A stretch of 60,000 bases of DNA. It comes from Lingula anatina (Eukaryota; Brachiopoda; Lingulata; Lingulida; Lingulidae). Below, piece after piece: positions 1-16,924 of the stretch. The notes under the pieces were generated by a model that searched no databases, was not told the DNA's origin, and worked only from the letters and a program-made list of their open reading frames with translations. The translations under genes and the position numbers were made by a program. Location of the stretch: positions 188,001 to 248,000 of the forward strand of contig NW_019774070.1 in the NCBI RefSeq assembly GCF_001039355.2, given 5' to 3'. The stretch's first letter is position 1. Each line of letters starts with the position of its first letter.

Positions 1-1438
1 CGTAATACATTTTTGATGAAATTGGACAAGAAAAATTACTATAACAGGATGACTGTTATGGTTAACTGTTAGAAAAGGATATTTATGGGGAAATAAAAAT
101 CCCTGTTATAAGTGGTTATGAGATCAGTTTCAAACTGTTACATCCTGTATTGACACTATTTTCAAGTGGAAATACATCCTACCTATATATATATTAATAG
201 TTGGTTTTTATCTATGACAGGCCCTTACATATCATTGTCTTTGTGGATAGATTCTAGTTCCAATGTCCATCACAAATAAATATGTCAATATACTTGTTTA
301 AAGAATTGGAAAAAACATGATAGGAGTACCTCCCAGAAGTTGCTTTTTAATTGGCATCATTGTAAACAGTTGCAATCAAACGCCTGCATCACCTTGCTTA
401 ACCTTTGCAATTATTCCTTAGTCTTAATTACTAGTAACCTACCCTGCTGATATAAGTGCAGTGTACTAGTTCTCATAGCATGATAGGTATACACACATGC
501 ACACTCTGGTTGCATGCACTCTTGTTGGACTGTTAATCAGCATTTGTCATTGTTATACAGTTAATTATTAATGGTTACTCCCATGTGATGGAACGATGAT
601 TGGTGCATGACCACAAACCACAGAAACCGTCCCGCATGACTTCCACTTTCTCAACTCCAGTCCACATCATGGTTTGTTCCATCCACATTTTGGTTGACTG
701 ACTCCATCCACTATCAGTTTTTATAACATAATTATTTGATGTTGGAGAATAGTAACAAAATAATTATCAACTTGTCAGCAGGTGACCACTGGCTTGGCAT
801 GCACCCTAGCAGTCATTAATATGTTTTAGGTTTGCTTTCTGGTGAGCAACCACATTTGAAAACAAAACAACAAATAGTTCAGTTACCCATTCAGAATATT
901 ACATGTATGCATTTATAGGCAAAGCACTATGTAGGGTTTGTTTTAGTAACATAGTAGGATTTCCCACATGACAATCAGACATTCTCGGCACCCACAAATT
1001 GCAGTTGTCATCAGTGCACAGAAATTTGCAAAAAAAGAGACAGTGGCTGCAAGAAGTTGAGGTAGGGGGGAAGTGAGTTGTCAGAGGACACAAAAAGTGT
1101 TTAGGCATTGGACTAGAAATGGTGGGATGAGGGTAGAGCTGCACACAGGATCTGTTTATGATATGTTTGCAAATTTTATTACAACTCAGTCTCATATTGG
1201 CCAGTTGTAAGGGATATCTGCATGTGGACAGATGGTATAGTGTGGAATATATATTTATATATATATGGAAGGTATGCAACTCACTGCATGATAACTCACG
1301 AGCACTGCTGAACCCTGAATATTTCCACAGCTAATGTCCTGCTTAAACTAGGCAACAATGCAAAACAATTTGTCTGTACCAATCTATAGCAATTGATCTC
1401 GTATCAGTCTGCAGCGCCTAGATAGGCTACCTCTTCTT

Positions 1439-1692
1439 AGGCCCTATTCCCATAGACACCATCGGCCTACATGGATTAACTTAACTCTGCAGGGATTTTC
1501 GCTGAGTGCAATCAGCGTTACAGGTTAACATGCCTCCTCCCGGCCTTAAGTAGAAGGCAGTAAAGCTGGTGATTGTACTAGTACCTTGGAAACAAGGGGA
1601 ACTGTGTCAGTTAAGCTGATTGCACTTAGCAAGAGTTTGGTGGAGGTATGGTCGATCTAGGTAGACCAGTGGTGTGTCTAGGAATGGGGTCT
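1439..1692. mobile_element. MITE-like element with imperfect terminal inverted repeats (family A)
   Basis: The left end (from 1439, reading TTAGGCCCTATTCCCATAGA) and the reverse complement of the right end (through about 1692, reading CCAAGACCCCATTCCTAGAC) form imperfect inverted repeats of roughly 35 bases. The interior around 1495-1605 matches 21850-21965 (shared words GCCTCCTCC and AAAGCTGGTGATT, and TTGGAAACAAG), so it belongs to the same family as the elements near 21.8, 28.4 and 28.6 kb. There is no coding capacity. The exact ends and target duplication are uncertain. Confidence 0.6.
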
Positions 1693-3636
1693 TGGAGGAG
1701 GGGTCCTTAGAGAATTGCCCTGACAGGGAGAGGAGGTATTCAGCAGTTCACTGATCTTTCTTTTAATGGATGCTAATAGCCATGCATTTAACTTCCTGGT
1801 CCTACCTCACACAGTTGTGTCTTTGTGTGCCATAGCTTTCATAGATTTTGTTTTACTTTGAAAGCTGCCTTATCTATCATAAATGCAGAGAAAGTTGCAA
1901 TGGATTTATGAAAACCATGGCATGTCAGTGCCAGCCATTTTATCCATTGGCCTGATGTAAGGAAGGTTTTTAATTAATCATCAGTTATGAAAAACAGCTG
2001 GGAAGTCATTAAAAAATGTAGTTGTTTGCAGAGTTTTGCCAGTAAAATAGAAAGGAGCTTATGTGTGGCAGGGATTCACCAGCATGGAGCTCTGGCAGAT
2101 GACCTAGATGTGGAGAGAAATATTTGGGTCATGGTGCCTGGGAAAGGTGGGTTACAGATACACATGGCAAGGGCCCATACTTGCACTTTAGGAGCACTGA
2201 TCATGTATGGTGGATATTTGGGTCAAATTGGTTATCTTTCTCAAAAGAAATGGTACATACAATTTGTAGAAGTGTGAATTAAGTTCATTGTGGTGTTTTC
2301 ATAGAAAAGAGTAAATGCATTTTATCAACCCATATGACTCATTAGAAGAAGACCAATAAATATATCTTGTAAATGTTTTACCCATATTCTGCATGGTCTC
2401 ATAATAGTAAGGGAATTATTCACCAGCACTATGGCTATAGTAAACTTAAATAATATTTAGATACATAGCAAAGCTTATTTTTAATTACAAAAGAAAGACC
2501 CCATAATATTCATTTTTTCTTTTTCAGTAGATATCCATTGTTTTATCAGAAATAAATTATTGTTAAACTCCCAAATCAAAAGTTTGGTGGAGAGAGCCCA
2601 GACACTTGGCCCAGTGTATTTTTCAGATGCTGCCTTAATATTAACTTTCCTAAAACATACATACTGTAACATACATATATAGGTCTTTAGTTTGTTTTGT
2701 TTTCTTAAGCCCGTGAACTGGATTGACATTCCAGCCGAGCTGTATCATTCTGTCTGACTCTGTGGTTTCTTTACCTACCTTACACAGCAGGTGACCTTTA
2801 CATATGAATGAACAGAGACACACACAATGATATATTGATTTGGAAAGCTGTGAAAGAAATTGATCTTGGATTAAATATGATTTGTGTTGTGCAGCATTTT
2901 TCATGAAGCATATGTACAGTTAATAGTAAGGTGGCAAGATGTCATTCTTGAAAATAAAATTTTGCCTGCCAGCAGCCCCTGAAGTGTCTTTAAAATGTTT
3001 TTAATTATGAATATAAGTACACCTAAAAGTACACCCGGAAGGCTTGATAATGACATTGAGCAGTGAGAAACTCATTGTAGTTTTAACTACCAGATATTGA
3101 ACCTAACCACCTTATATTTTGGTCTGATTAAATTAACTTTATCAGTTATAAACAAAGATAATGGCTTTTAAGTTTAACAATTGTAGATATCTCTAGGTGC
3201 AGATGTAGTTGCTATTGTAGTTATAAATTCAGTTCCTTGGTTTGTCTTCTTGGAAAGGTGATGTCAATTTTTTTATTGTCTGTAAAACTGACACTTTTTG
3301 CAGCATATTCTTCTGTAAGTTTTCAAAACATGAAGTAATATGGGACAAGCAACTCCACCAAAGATAAAATTTCTGAATTATTTAGTGAGATAATTCTTCA
3401 GTGTGCAGATTATTACCATTAACCTATCAGCAGTAACCTATCAATAGTGCATTTCTGTTCCCTGTTCCAAAGAGTGCTTGGGAAGATTCTCTCTTATGTA
3501 GCATTGAAAGAGATTTAGTTTTTTGAATGAAAAAAAAATTCCTTAAATAGTCCTAATAGGTGATATGCCTTTTTACCCTTAAGTATAAAATCACTAATTC
3601 ACAAATATACAGATAAATCTTTCCTATATTTCTTAC

Positions 3637-3809
3637 CTGGGGTAGCGCTAGCAATTTTTTTCGCTTAGCCAAATCACCACATTTCTGTCAATTTGTTACT
3701 AAAATGGTTATAATTTGGCTACAACATGTCAAATCAAGCCCTTTTTCTTTAGCCAACTTAAGTCAGTTTTAGCATTTGGCTAAATTGGCGAGTGTTAGCG
3801 CTACCCCAG
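3637..3809. mobile_element. MITE, 173 bp, 5-bp target site duplication CTTAC
   Basis: The element starts CTGGGGTAGCGCTAGCAA and ends with the inverted copy GTTAGCGCTACCCCAG. The inverted repeats continue inward around a shared GCTTAGCCAAAT / ATTTGGCTAA block. It is flanked by CTTAC at 3632-3636 and again at 3810-3814, a clean 5-bp target duplication. It is non-autonomous with no ORF. I cannot assign a superfamily. Confidence 0.8.
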
Positions 3810-4460
3810 CTTACCCCTGATTTTTTTTTTTTTTTTTTTTTTTTTTGAGTAAATGATATTGAATAATATTGTTTGTACTTTCAAAATTTTTCTGTTCAGG
3901 ATACACATACCACAAAATGCCTTTTTTTTTTTTAATTTATGGGAGAAATACAGTCCACACAGTATGGCCTTTATTTTTGATCTACTTTCCAAGAAGTATT
4001 ATCAACTGTAAAATTCTTCCTGGTTACATAATTTACCTGCAAGTTAGTGTTGTATGAATAATTAAGGGACTTACATTTTCACCTCCTTTGGCTGTTTGTA
4101 TGCTGTTTGTCACCAATCTAATGCAAATAGTTATGGGCATTTTTGATGAAAATTCTAGGATAGGTCAGAAAATGGCTAAATTAAAAGTGATTACATTCTG
4201 ATGGTGATCCAGCTCATCATCTGGATCCAGAGAATTTTTAAAGAATCTTCATGTTTGGAAGATGGGAGACAGTTTGGGCATTTTTTCTTATATTACCACA
4301 AAAATGCTAATGAATTAGTTGATTAATAAATGGTAAATGGTAAATATTAATTTTTAAAAAATGAGAATTGAGTGGCCTTGGTTGAGGTCTGCTTTCTCCT
4401 CAAGTCTTTTAAAGTTGATTTTTTTTTTACTCCACACTGGCATTTGGTTGTTGCATTTTG

Positions 4461-4557
4461 CTGCAATTTCAAAGAGGGGGTTCTTTTTTGGATAAAGTGG
4501 AACTTTTGCCATGAAAACTGCACATGCATTGATAAAATTTTTACAGCAAAATGGGCA
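4461..4557. repeat. degraded relic of the 38.4-kb MITE family
   Basis: The order of words (GCAATTTCA, then a G-run followed by TTCTTTTT, then AAAGTGGA, then CTTTTGCCATGAAAACT, then GATNAAATTTTTAC) is collinear with 38413-38502 inside the intact CAGGCCCGTAGCC-ended element. The terminal repeats are not recognisable here, so it is an old fragment. Confidence 0.5.
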
Positions 4558-5127
4558 GTTCATTTGAAACGCTACTTTGATGAATTTATATCTGTTAGTA
4601 GCTATTTCATTTTCAGTCACTAATATTTGCATGAGTATGTGTCAGTTATATTGGTATGAACATGTACAGTTTGTGTGATTTGTAATCATATACATTGTAC
4701 AAGATGTGTTATGTTGTGAATAAAATGAGCCTTGGGAATTGAGCCTTGGGAGCCTGGCGATTGTTTATTTTAATTCCATTTTTTTTTTTTGCTGGATTTA
4801 TTTTTGTGCATCATTTATCTGAAGCAAGAGCATTCATTTTTCATACTTAATATGTGTTCTATGTACAAGCTGTGCACTTTTACTGAAACTGAGCCGATGA
4901 TGTGTACTTTTCTGTGTTCTTCCTCTGGTTTTGCGTTCTAGTCTTTCCTTCTAGGAATAAGTTGTTTCATAAATCATAGTCTTTATGCTCATGTTTCAGT
5001 TTGTAATTGTATTGCTTAAAATTTCTTGAAAATGCTCTTATATCATGAAGAGATATGCATGCTTGTGATATATCCCATATGTGGTATATTTTATCACTGC
5101 ACATATCCATTTTGTCTTTGCTTTCAG

Positions 5128-6428
5128 GAAGAACCAAAAAACCTCGACCAAAGCTTCAATTTGATCCTGCCCACAATAAGCCTCCTGCAAGTCCACTGTG
5201 AGTATTACAGGTCTCTATTTTTAGATATTTCTGTAATTACCACCAAAAAAAATAAAATTGTTTGATTTCTTTCTTCATTGTACATTTTGACTTCAGATGC
5301 GGAGTCCGAAATTTCTGTGTAGATAATTTTAAGCCAATACTTTCTGAGTACAAATGCATTTGTGTAAGTGTATACCTATGTTTACTAGTATGTGCCAACA
5401 TATGGGGGCATATGGGATTTGTTGTTCTAAGTTATTGCATTTGTCAGTGCCATTATAACAGTGTTTTACCTCAAAATTTATTTCACTTTCCTTATTCCTC
5501 TTTCTTAATAATGTTCAGACAAAACATTCTCTATTGGTGCACACCATCTGATAAAGTCTGAATCATTCCAGCCCTCCCAGAGATTTGGATTCAAAGGCCA
5601 CTATAACAATCGATGACAAGTCCTTTGTATGTGAAGCTGATGACTTAGAGGCGATAGTTGAACTAGGACGAGGTGCCTATGGCGTGGTGGAGAAAATGCG
5701 ACACAGACCCAGTAACACAATTATGGCGGTCAAGGTATTTGTGAATAGATATATAGTTAACTTGTAGTGCAAGGTATAACACCAGTAGACATCTTTCTAG
5801 GACAGAAAATTATGATCATGGTTAGCATACATGTGAAAATGACCTTGACATCATTTTGCATGCATTTGACAGAAAACTGAGCTTCACATTTCATCCACAA
5901 AAACATTTTTATGGATATGCATCAGCATTTCTCTGTTCAACTTTTAGCAATTTTTTCATTTTTAAATGTGCCAGTTATTTGCTATGTCTGTATATAACTA
6001 GACTAAGCATTATGTACAAACTTGTAACTTTGTAAGCACTGACTAAAAGAGTGTACATTCCCAGCTGAAGCACCAAATTTGCCTATTAGGTCGTTATCCT
6101 AGAAATTTCTCAACTGCAGGTATAATAAGCTATGACCTTTTCCTGCTTACGTTTGCTACTGCTACTGGTATTCCCAGACCTGAACTGGGATCCACATCTC
6201 ATAACCTGGTTCTTTTATGTCATAAAAGATTTCCTTTTCTTCCCCCGCCCACTCTCTCTCGTTTATTTGGTTCTTTTGTTTGTTTGTTAATTTTTTGATT
6301 AGATTTTCTCTGTTCATACAATTACTCTGACTGATTTCTTCTAATTTTAGAATGCACATTTAGCTGTTGCTTCATGTAGATCTCTTAACACAGTTGCAGC
6401 TGATGACAAAACTACAGGATGTCTGTCT

Positions 6429-6472
<44 letters not shown>

Positions 6473-9412
6473 AGTATATGAATTCACCCTTCCAGAGGAT
6501 ACCATGCACATTAAACAGTCAGGAACAGAAGCGACTGTTGATGGATTTAGATGTAGCTATGAGAAGTGGGTCCTGTCCATATACAGTGCATTTTTATGGG
6601 GCATTATTCCGAGAGGTAAGGTCATTCAAATGTCTGTATCTTACAATGTGAAAACCTTATGCCTTTCCCTACTGTGTAGTATGAAGTCACTGATAATTTC
6701 ACTCCCTCAGGATAGAATTCTAGTCTATGGCAGGTTATGTCCCATTGGATATACAGTGTCTTATCCAAGGCCTCAATAACACCTGATTGCATGGTGGTTG
6801 AACCCAATGCTCGGTGCTCTGTTCTGGGAGTGAGATGATCTTTTCAGTGTGTTGTTTCCCATTGATTTATTTATTAATTTTTTTACAAAAAGTATGCAGA
6901 CATTGACAGTACATATCAGCATATATGATTGTTCAGAATGTTGGTTGAAATTCTATTATATCTCATTTTCTAGGGTGATGTATGGATATGTATGGAGGTG
7001 ATGGACCTATCTCTAGACAAATTCTACAAGAAAGTTTTTAATCTTGGGAGAACTATACCCGAGGAAGTCCTAGGGAAAATTGCAATATCTGTAAGTACTG
7101 TATGGTAATGTAGTGAAGGTGCTTTACATTTAATGCCAAGAAACCTAGATTTTTTTATTTATTTATTTTTTAAAGGGTTTTCTTGTGTAAAATTGCAAGC
7201 TCAATATTAAAAAATGTTCAATTTTGACAATAATTCTTTCAAACAATTGTTTTTATGGATTCATAAAAGTTTGTTTATAGCTCATTATTATACTGAATAA
7301 GATGTAAGTTATCTAAGATTTTTTGAAAGTTTATCATCTTGTCATTTCATTGCATAAAATAAGAATATTTTACATCTTGACTACATAGGTGACATTTTTC
7401 ATTATTACATGTTTTAAGGTTGTCGTGTTTTTCTCTCCATCAGGTAGTGAATGCTTTGAGCTACTTACAAGTGGAGCTAAAAGTAATCCACAGAGATGTA
7501 AAACCCTCAAACATTCTCATCAATGCCTCTGGTGTGGTGAAGATTTGTGATTTTGGCATCAGTGGCCATCTTGTAGACTCTGTAGCCAAGACATTAGATG
7601 CTGGCTGTAAACCATATATGGCTGTAAGTTCTTGTTTTGTTTTCTCCTGACTGTAAACGTGGAGTGTGGTCATTAAGGAATTCCTTGTTTACTGGGGGTT
7701 TTATTTTGACCAGCAACCTGTGGCATTTATCACTGGTTTAAGGCAGTTTACCAGTAAATTTGATGCTGGGCTAGAAATAGACCTGTTTTACAATACAACT
7801 AAAATGAAAATTTGGTCTTAAGAGTGCAATGAATTGGATCATAGATGATCAACTTGCGTTTCTCAAAAAATTCTGAAGGACCACTTCCCCCATTTGTGGT
7901 CTTTTTACCAAGTCCTTAGAGCAAATTATTTTTTCATGACAACAGATTTTCCTTTCACTAGTGACAGTAGTTCATTTAGCTGCGTCAGCTACATACATTT
8001 ATTCTGGGTCAGTTATTGATGAAATGTTCTCATGTCAGTATCACAGAATGGACTGTGTATTCAGCAAATACAACTTAAGCAGTTTAAGCTAAGCCGAAAT
8101 TTCGGGACTCTTTGTGAGACAGACACCTAAGACTTACTAGTCTGAGTGACCAGTGGACTGAAAATTTTAAGGCACAAACTTTCTATATTTTATATATTTT
8201 AGCCTGAGCGTATCAACCCTGGAAAGGGCCAGAAAGGTTATGATATTAAATCAGATGTGTGGAGTTTAGGGATTACAATGGTAAGTATGGCTGCTTTCAT
8301 GAGTGTTTTGTTAGAGATTATTCAAATTGCCAGCCAGATCAGTCAGAAAAACCTGTATGGTGTATTTTTCAGTTGAAAGTTTGTTTGTACATGCTTTTAG
8401 AAGACTGCCAAGAAGGCAGTTTTAATTCGGACAAGACATATGGTCAAAATACCTAAAGCAGATAAATTTTTAAAGCTTCAGTTTTTTACCTGATATTTTA
8501 CTGAGACTTAAGTTACATATGAAGAGAGCATAGATTCCTCATAAAGTCAACATACCAAAGGATAAACCAAATTAATCATTTGGTCAGCAAAAATAGCTTT
8601 AAAACAGCACCTTCTTCAAAATTTGGATTGTAAACTTGACCCATTCATACGTTCCTCTGGTTGGTGAAAGTCCACCAAATGATGTTTTAATGTATGACAC
8701 ATAACTGCTGTGCGTGCAATAGCATAAATATTCAAATATTCAAAACATTTGGGAGTTATGCTCAGAAAGAATGCATAAAATATCTGATCGAATTACGTTT
8801 TTTTGGTAAGTATAAGACAATACCCTTTGGTACTTCTTTAAGTTATTTGCTATTTGAAACTATACTGACAGTGGAATTTGGTGGGGTTTAGTGGCAAAGA
8901 TTTGACTTCATATATAACTTTTAGTGAGCCTTGAAAAATTCACTCTAAGCAAAAATATACTTTATAATTTCAGATTGAAATTGCTACAGGCAAGTTTCCG
9001 TATGCTCAGTGGGCAACCCCATTTGAGCAACTCAAGCAGGTTGTTAAGGATGACCCTCCAAAACTACCAGAAGGTGCCTTTTCTCCAGGATTTGATGATT
9101 TTATAGTTCAGTGGTAAGTAATAATAGTTCATTGGTGACTAATTGTGATATATATACTAAATTTTAATTTTTGTTCGAAGATATGACTAAAAATGGAGTC
9201 AAAAGTTTCTGAAATGGCTGTAGGATTATAAACATTTATTTCGATATTTTTCTTTTGTTTTCAGTCTTCGGAAAGACCCTGCAGAGAGACCAAATTACCA
9301 GAAATTACTGGAGCATCCATTCATTGTGGAGCATACAGCTAAAGAGTATGATGCTGGGCCTTTTGTTAGTGAAATCATTAACATGCCTCCTCCTCAACAA
9401 CCTTACAAATAA
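5128..9412 (+). CDS. MAP2K6: dual-specificity MAP kinase kinase 3/6-like (p38 activator), 5' end missing
   Basis: Exons: 5128-5197, 5572-5734, 6496-6615, 6974-7090, 7444-7623, 8203-8280, 8974-9113 and 9265-9412 (TAA). All introns are GT-AG and the frame is continuous, giving 337 codons plus stop after a split first codon. Visible motifs in order: a basic docking motif KKPRPKLQF of the D-site type, the glycine loop ELGRGAYGVVEKM, the ATP-binding lysine in MAVK at the end of exon 2, the catalytic loop HRDVKPSN, DFG, the activation loop SVAKT and APE. S-V-A-K-T, the pair phosphorylated by MAP3Ks, is diagnostic of MKK3/MKK6 as opposed to MEK1/2, MKK4 or MKK7. The family phosphorylates p38 on Thr-Gly-Tyr in stress and immune signalling in the cytoplasm. 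The tail ends PPPQQPYK after a helix that fits the DVD docking region. Invertebrates usually have a single MKK3/6, so the vertebrate symbol stands for the clade. The initiator exon was not found. Confidence 0.95.
6429..6470. repeat. (TAA)n microsatellite in a MAP2K intron
   Basis: About fourteen TAA units, ending 25 bases before the acceptor-side sequence of exon 6496-6615. Confidence 0.9.
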
Positions 9413-11954
9413 TGGGAATTCTGACCCACCCTTACAACATTTTCAAATAGCCCAGTTTCTCCATAGGAAAGAAGGATTAGTACTTGTACAAACTCTTCTC
9501 TCTCAGAAATAAAGGTGGTGCAGTTTAAAAGAGATTTCTTCAGAGGACAATTCTGATCTCACACACATGGTGAAATGTTGGACAGAGGAGAAGTATTCGA
9601 ATTGCCATTTGGGAACTTATAAAAACAGACCACTTGATAAGGAAAAAACTTGCATGATGTTTGACTTGAGTAGATATCTGTACTAATTAAGAACAAGTGT
9701 AAATGTGGGATTATCCACAGGTTTCTGTACTGCATCACACTGGTTTGTCATTCAGCCAAAGCCCAGTGTCTGTGATAGGACTTCAGAAACTGAGTTATCA
9801 CAAAGTTTTTCCTGATGTTGCCCCATAAATGGGGTTTATGAGGTCACTTCCTTTTAGGCCACTACCTGCAAGGAAGCAATTTTTCTGGGGTAACTTCCAA
9901 TAAAAGGTTACTTTTTATGAGGTCACGTCAAGTAAACAAGATGAAGAGCTGCTGCAGTGAGGGGATTATTTTTACTTTTGTGAAGTGTCTTGTGTGAAAA
10001 GATGTGATTTTAGTATATCAATAGCTATATGAATGCCAGTGTGGAGGAAGAAAGCTTGTGCTTCAACAAGCTGGTAAATAATGTTGTGATTTTGAAAAGA
10101 CCAAATGCTGTTATTAAAAAAAAAATATGAAAAAAATAGTGTAGCTTGTATGTTAGATTCAGTGTAAATCAAGTCAGGGAATTGGTCAGGTGTAAAATTC
10201 ACTATAGATAGCAATAAAAAGCTGCTCTGTGTCCAGCAAGTGCATAGTGACCATCACAACCTGCATTCAGGGCACTGCTCAGTTACATTTGATCATTTAC
10301 GTTAAAACTACATAAGAGGCGTGAAGTACTGTCATAATTGAAAGTTAATATCAGAACCTTTCATCAAGTATCAATTATTGAAACTGATTCATTTTACTTC
10401 ATTTTGACGCAAGCAATTGACCAGGTTCTTGCTGGCTTTGGAGGTAGATGATGTAATGCACTTAGCCCAAACTGGCTAGCTGGACACTAATACGGTAGTT
10501 TTGTAGTGTGACAAAATGCCAAAAGCCCTCAGTGCAAGAACAATGACATGAGTTGAGTGGTTTGAAATTAAGGTTATTAATTATTATTATTAAGATTTGG
10601 GATATGCTTTGAAGCTGTCACCATGTGTAAAATATGGATTTGAGTGAAAGAATTTGGTAACAATGATAGCCTTTGATTCTAGCTAAAAGATGTGTAGAAG
10701 AATTGTCACATGACAAGACATCATATTTGCTGGGAAATTGGGCAATATACAAAACCAGCTTGGTAATACAAAGACTGCCAGTGTCCAAGCCTATGATGAA
10801 GGGTCAAAAGATATATGAACAATTGTTTCTGTCACTGACAGCAAATCGTTAGCTCTCTTGCAGCTAAAACACCTTCAGTGTCAGTATTTATTTCCATTAA
10901 TGAATCTGCCAGATATATCTGCAGATAGATTTTCACCACCATCACTTCTACCATATAGTACTATTTACTTAATTGCAATTTTGTGGAAAGCTTTTTAGTT
11001 AATGTCACAATTTGCATTTATGACTATCCAGACACCTGTCAGCTAACCATGGAGATATTTTGTATGCTGTGGTCCAATGCATAAATGTGTGAATTGTTCT
11101 GTGGAATTTGAGATTAAATTATGTGAAAGAGAAAGATTAAACTGTTGTACTTGCAGGACCTGCCTCAGATAGAAGTGATTCAATATTTTGTATCATAATT
11201 ATTATCATTACATAGTTTATAGCACTTAACTACAGTTTGAGAGACAGATGTGTTATCATATTTTATGTCAGATGCAAGCTATATTATATCATTATATTTA
11301 TTCTTTGAAAAGGACAAGGGAATAAATACAGTAGTTGACAACAATTTGATCGTAAATTTTGTTTTTTAGTCAACATTTGACTGGCATAGGTCACATTATT
11401 AAGCAATGTAAATGTTGGCCTTGCTGGCAAATGAGTGTCTAAGAAAGAGTTGTGTGAGGAATTTTTAGTTTTAGACATCTTAATATTTAAAAAAGTTTAA
11501 CATCAAGCCTTTTTTCCTGAACAAAAAATAAAAATAAATGAAATAAATAAATAAAATAAAAAATAATAAGAGAGAGAGAAAGAAATAAAGAAAAAGTGGC
11601 TTTTTTCATTCAGATATATTATAAACAACCCATAAAAACGCTTCGAGGGAGCAGCTCAAATTCTCTTTTATAGATCACCATTTAAATCAAATAGCTTCCA
11701 AATTATCCTACCTCTGACCTGTCCTAGTAATTTTATTATTATCTGCCCGTAAATTGTAAAGTAATACAGCTAGGCAACAAATCGACAAAAGTAAGAACGT
11801 GAAGTTGGAGGAGGGAATTCTGACATCATTGTTGCCACAATCGAGGATTCTTTATTACGAGCACCTGTCTTGGTATCTTTTCTAACCTTGACCTATAAAC
11901 GTGTAGTAACCAATCCCGTACAGCAACGTAGTGTTACTGCGGAGACGTTTCAAA
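9413..11954. other. MAP2K 3' UTR and intergenic region before PLA2G12
   Basis: The first polyadenylation hexamer AATAAA after the MAP2K stop is at 9508-9513, with others at 9899-9904 and about 10213; which is used cannot be told. The rest is AT-rich with no supported exon. A purine-rich A/AG tract lies at about 11520-11600. Confidence 0.5.
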
Positions 11955-16159
<4,205 letters not shown>

Positions 16160-16676
16160 TGAAAAACATTGATATCTGTACATGTAACAGAATTTTGTGT
16201 GAGATGTATTAAAAGGAAAAGTGATTTTTGTTGACTGAACAAATGATGTCTATTTGTTATATTCAGTTACTGTATTATTGTTAAAACGGTCAATGGAAAG
16301 TCCTGTTGAGATGCTCGTTTTGTATCATTGTGAAATCTTGTCTTAAGGTAAAGAATCAATGTCCAAACTTAACAACTATTTATATTAAGAAGAAGACATG
16401 CTCCCTTGCCATTATTGATTGATAGATTATTTATTATTTAACAAACACAAAGAAAATATTTATAAACAAGTGGAGTAGAAATATTTTATGGACTTAAATA
16501 TAAATTGCATGTATGTTTGTGTGACTTCTAAGTTACCAGTAGTCTGAAATGACTTCCTGATAAATTAGCAGTAAGCCCAAATGTTAATTATAAATTGAGA
16601 ACAAATTTCATACAAAGATTTTTATTAGTATTATCACACTGTTAAAGATGATAAAGCATAGAATACTTTAGCTTTA

Positions 16677-16924
16677 CAGTAATGACTCAATCTTTTCAGT
16701 GGGAAATGTTGTGAATTTTACAGAAGCTGTATTTTTTTGTCATAAAAATTTTAAAAATAACATTTGTATTGGGTGGTTGTAACGAAACTGAAAAGCAGGC
16801 TACCCTTTAATTCTATTCTTAATGGTAAAAGCACCACAAATGCTATATAGAAATATAATTATAATGAGTTAATGATCTAAAAGATTGATAAATTTTGCCC
16901 ATGGAAAAGATTGAGTCATTACTG
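16677..16924. mobile_element. Tc1/mariner-type MITE flanked by TA
   Basis: The left terminus CAGTAATGACTCAATCTTTT and the right terminus are perfect inverted repeats over at least 21 bases, continuing imperfectly inward through a TGGG-AAA block. Each end is bounded by TA (16675-16676 and 16925-16926), the target duplication of Tc1/mariner elements, whose ends commonly begin CAGT. Length 248 bp, no ORF. Confidence 0.8.

Larger units (their letters stand above)
1..5127. other. non-coding stretch upstream of or within intron 1 of the MAP2K gene
   Basis: No convincing coding exon was found on either strand. The stretch is AT-rich with poly-T runs (about 3822-3846) and holds three MITE-like elements described separately (1439-1692, 3637-3809 and the relic 4461-4557). 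The first visible MAP2K exon at 5128 begins inside a codon, so a 5' coding exon must lie here or before the window. I looked for a short ATG exon ending in one base of a codon before a GT and could not pick one with confidence. Confidence 0.6.

Noticed and set aside
899-1279. 126-codon open frame on the minus strand
   Set aside because: Cys/His-rich by chance composition, no domain, splice or promoter context, and no family resemblance.
1987-2277. 96-codon open frame with ATG on the plus strand
   Set aside because: No recognisable motif, and it does not join in frame to the MAP2K exon at 5128 through a clear donor.
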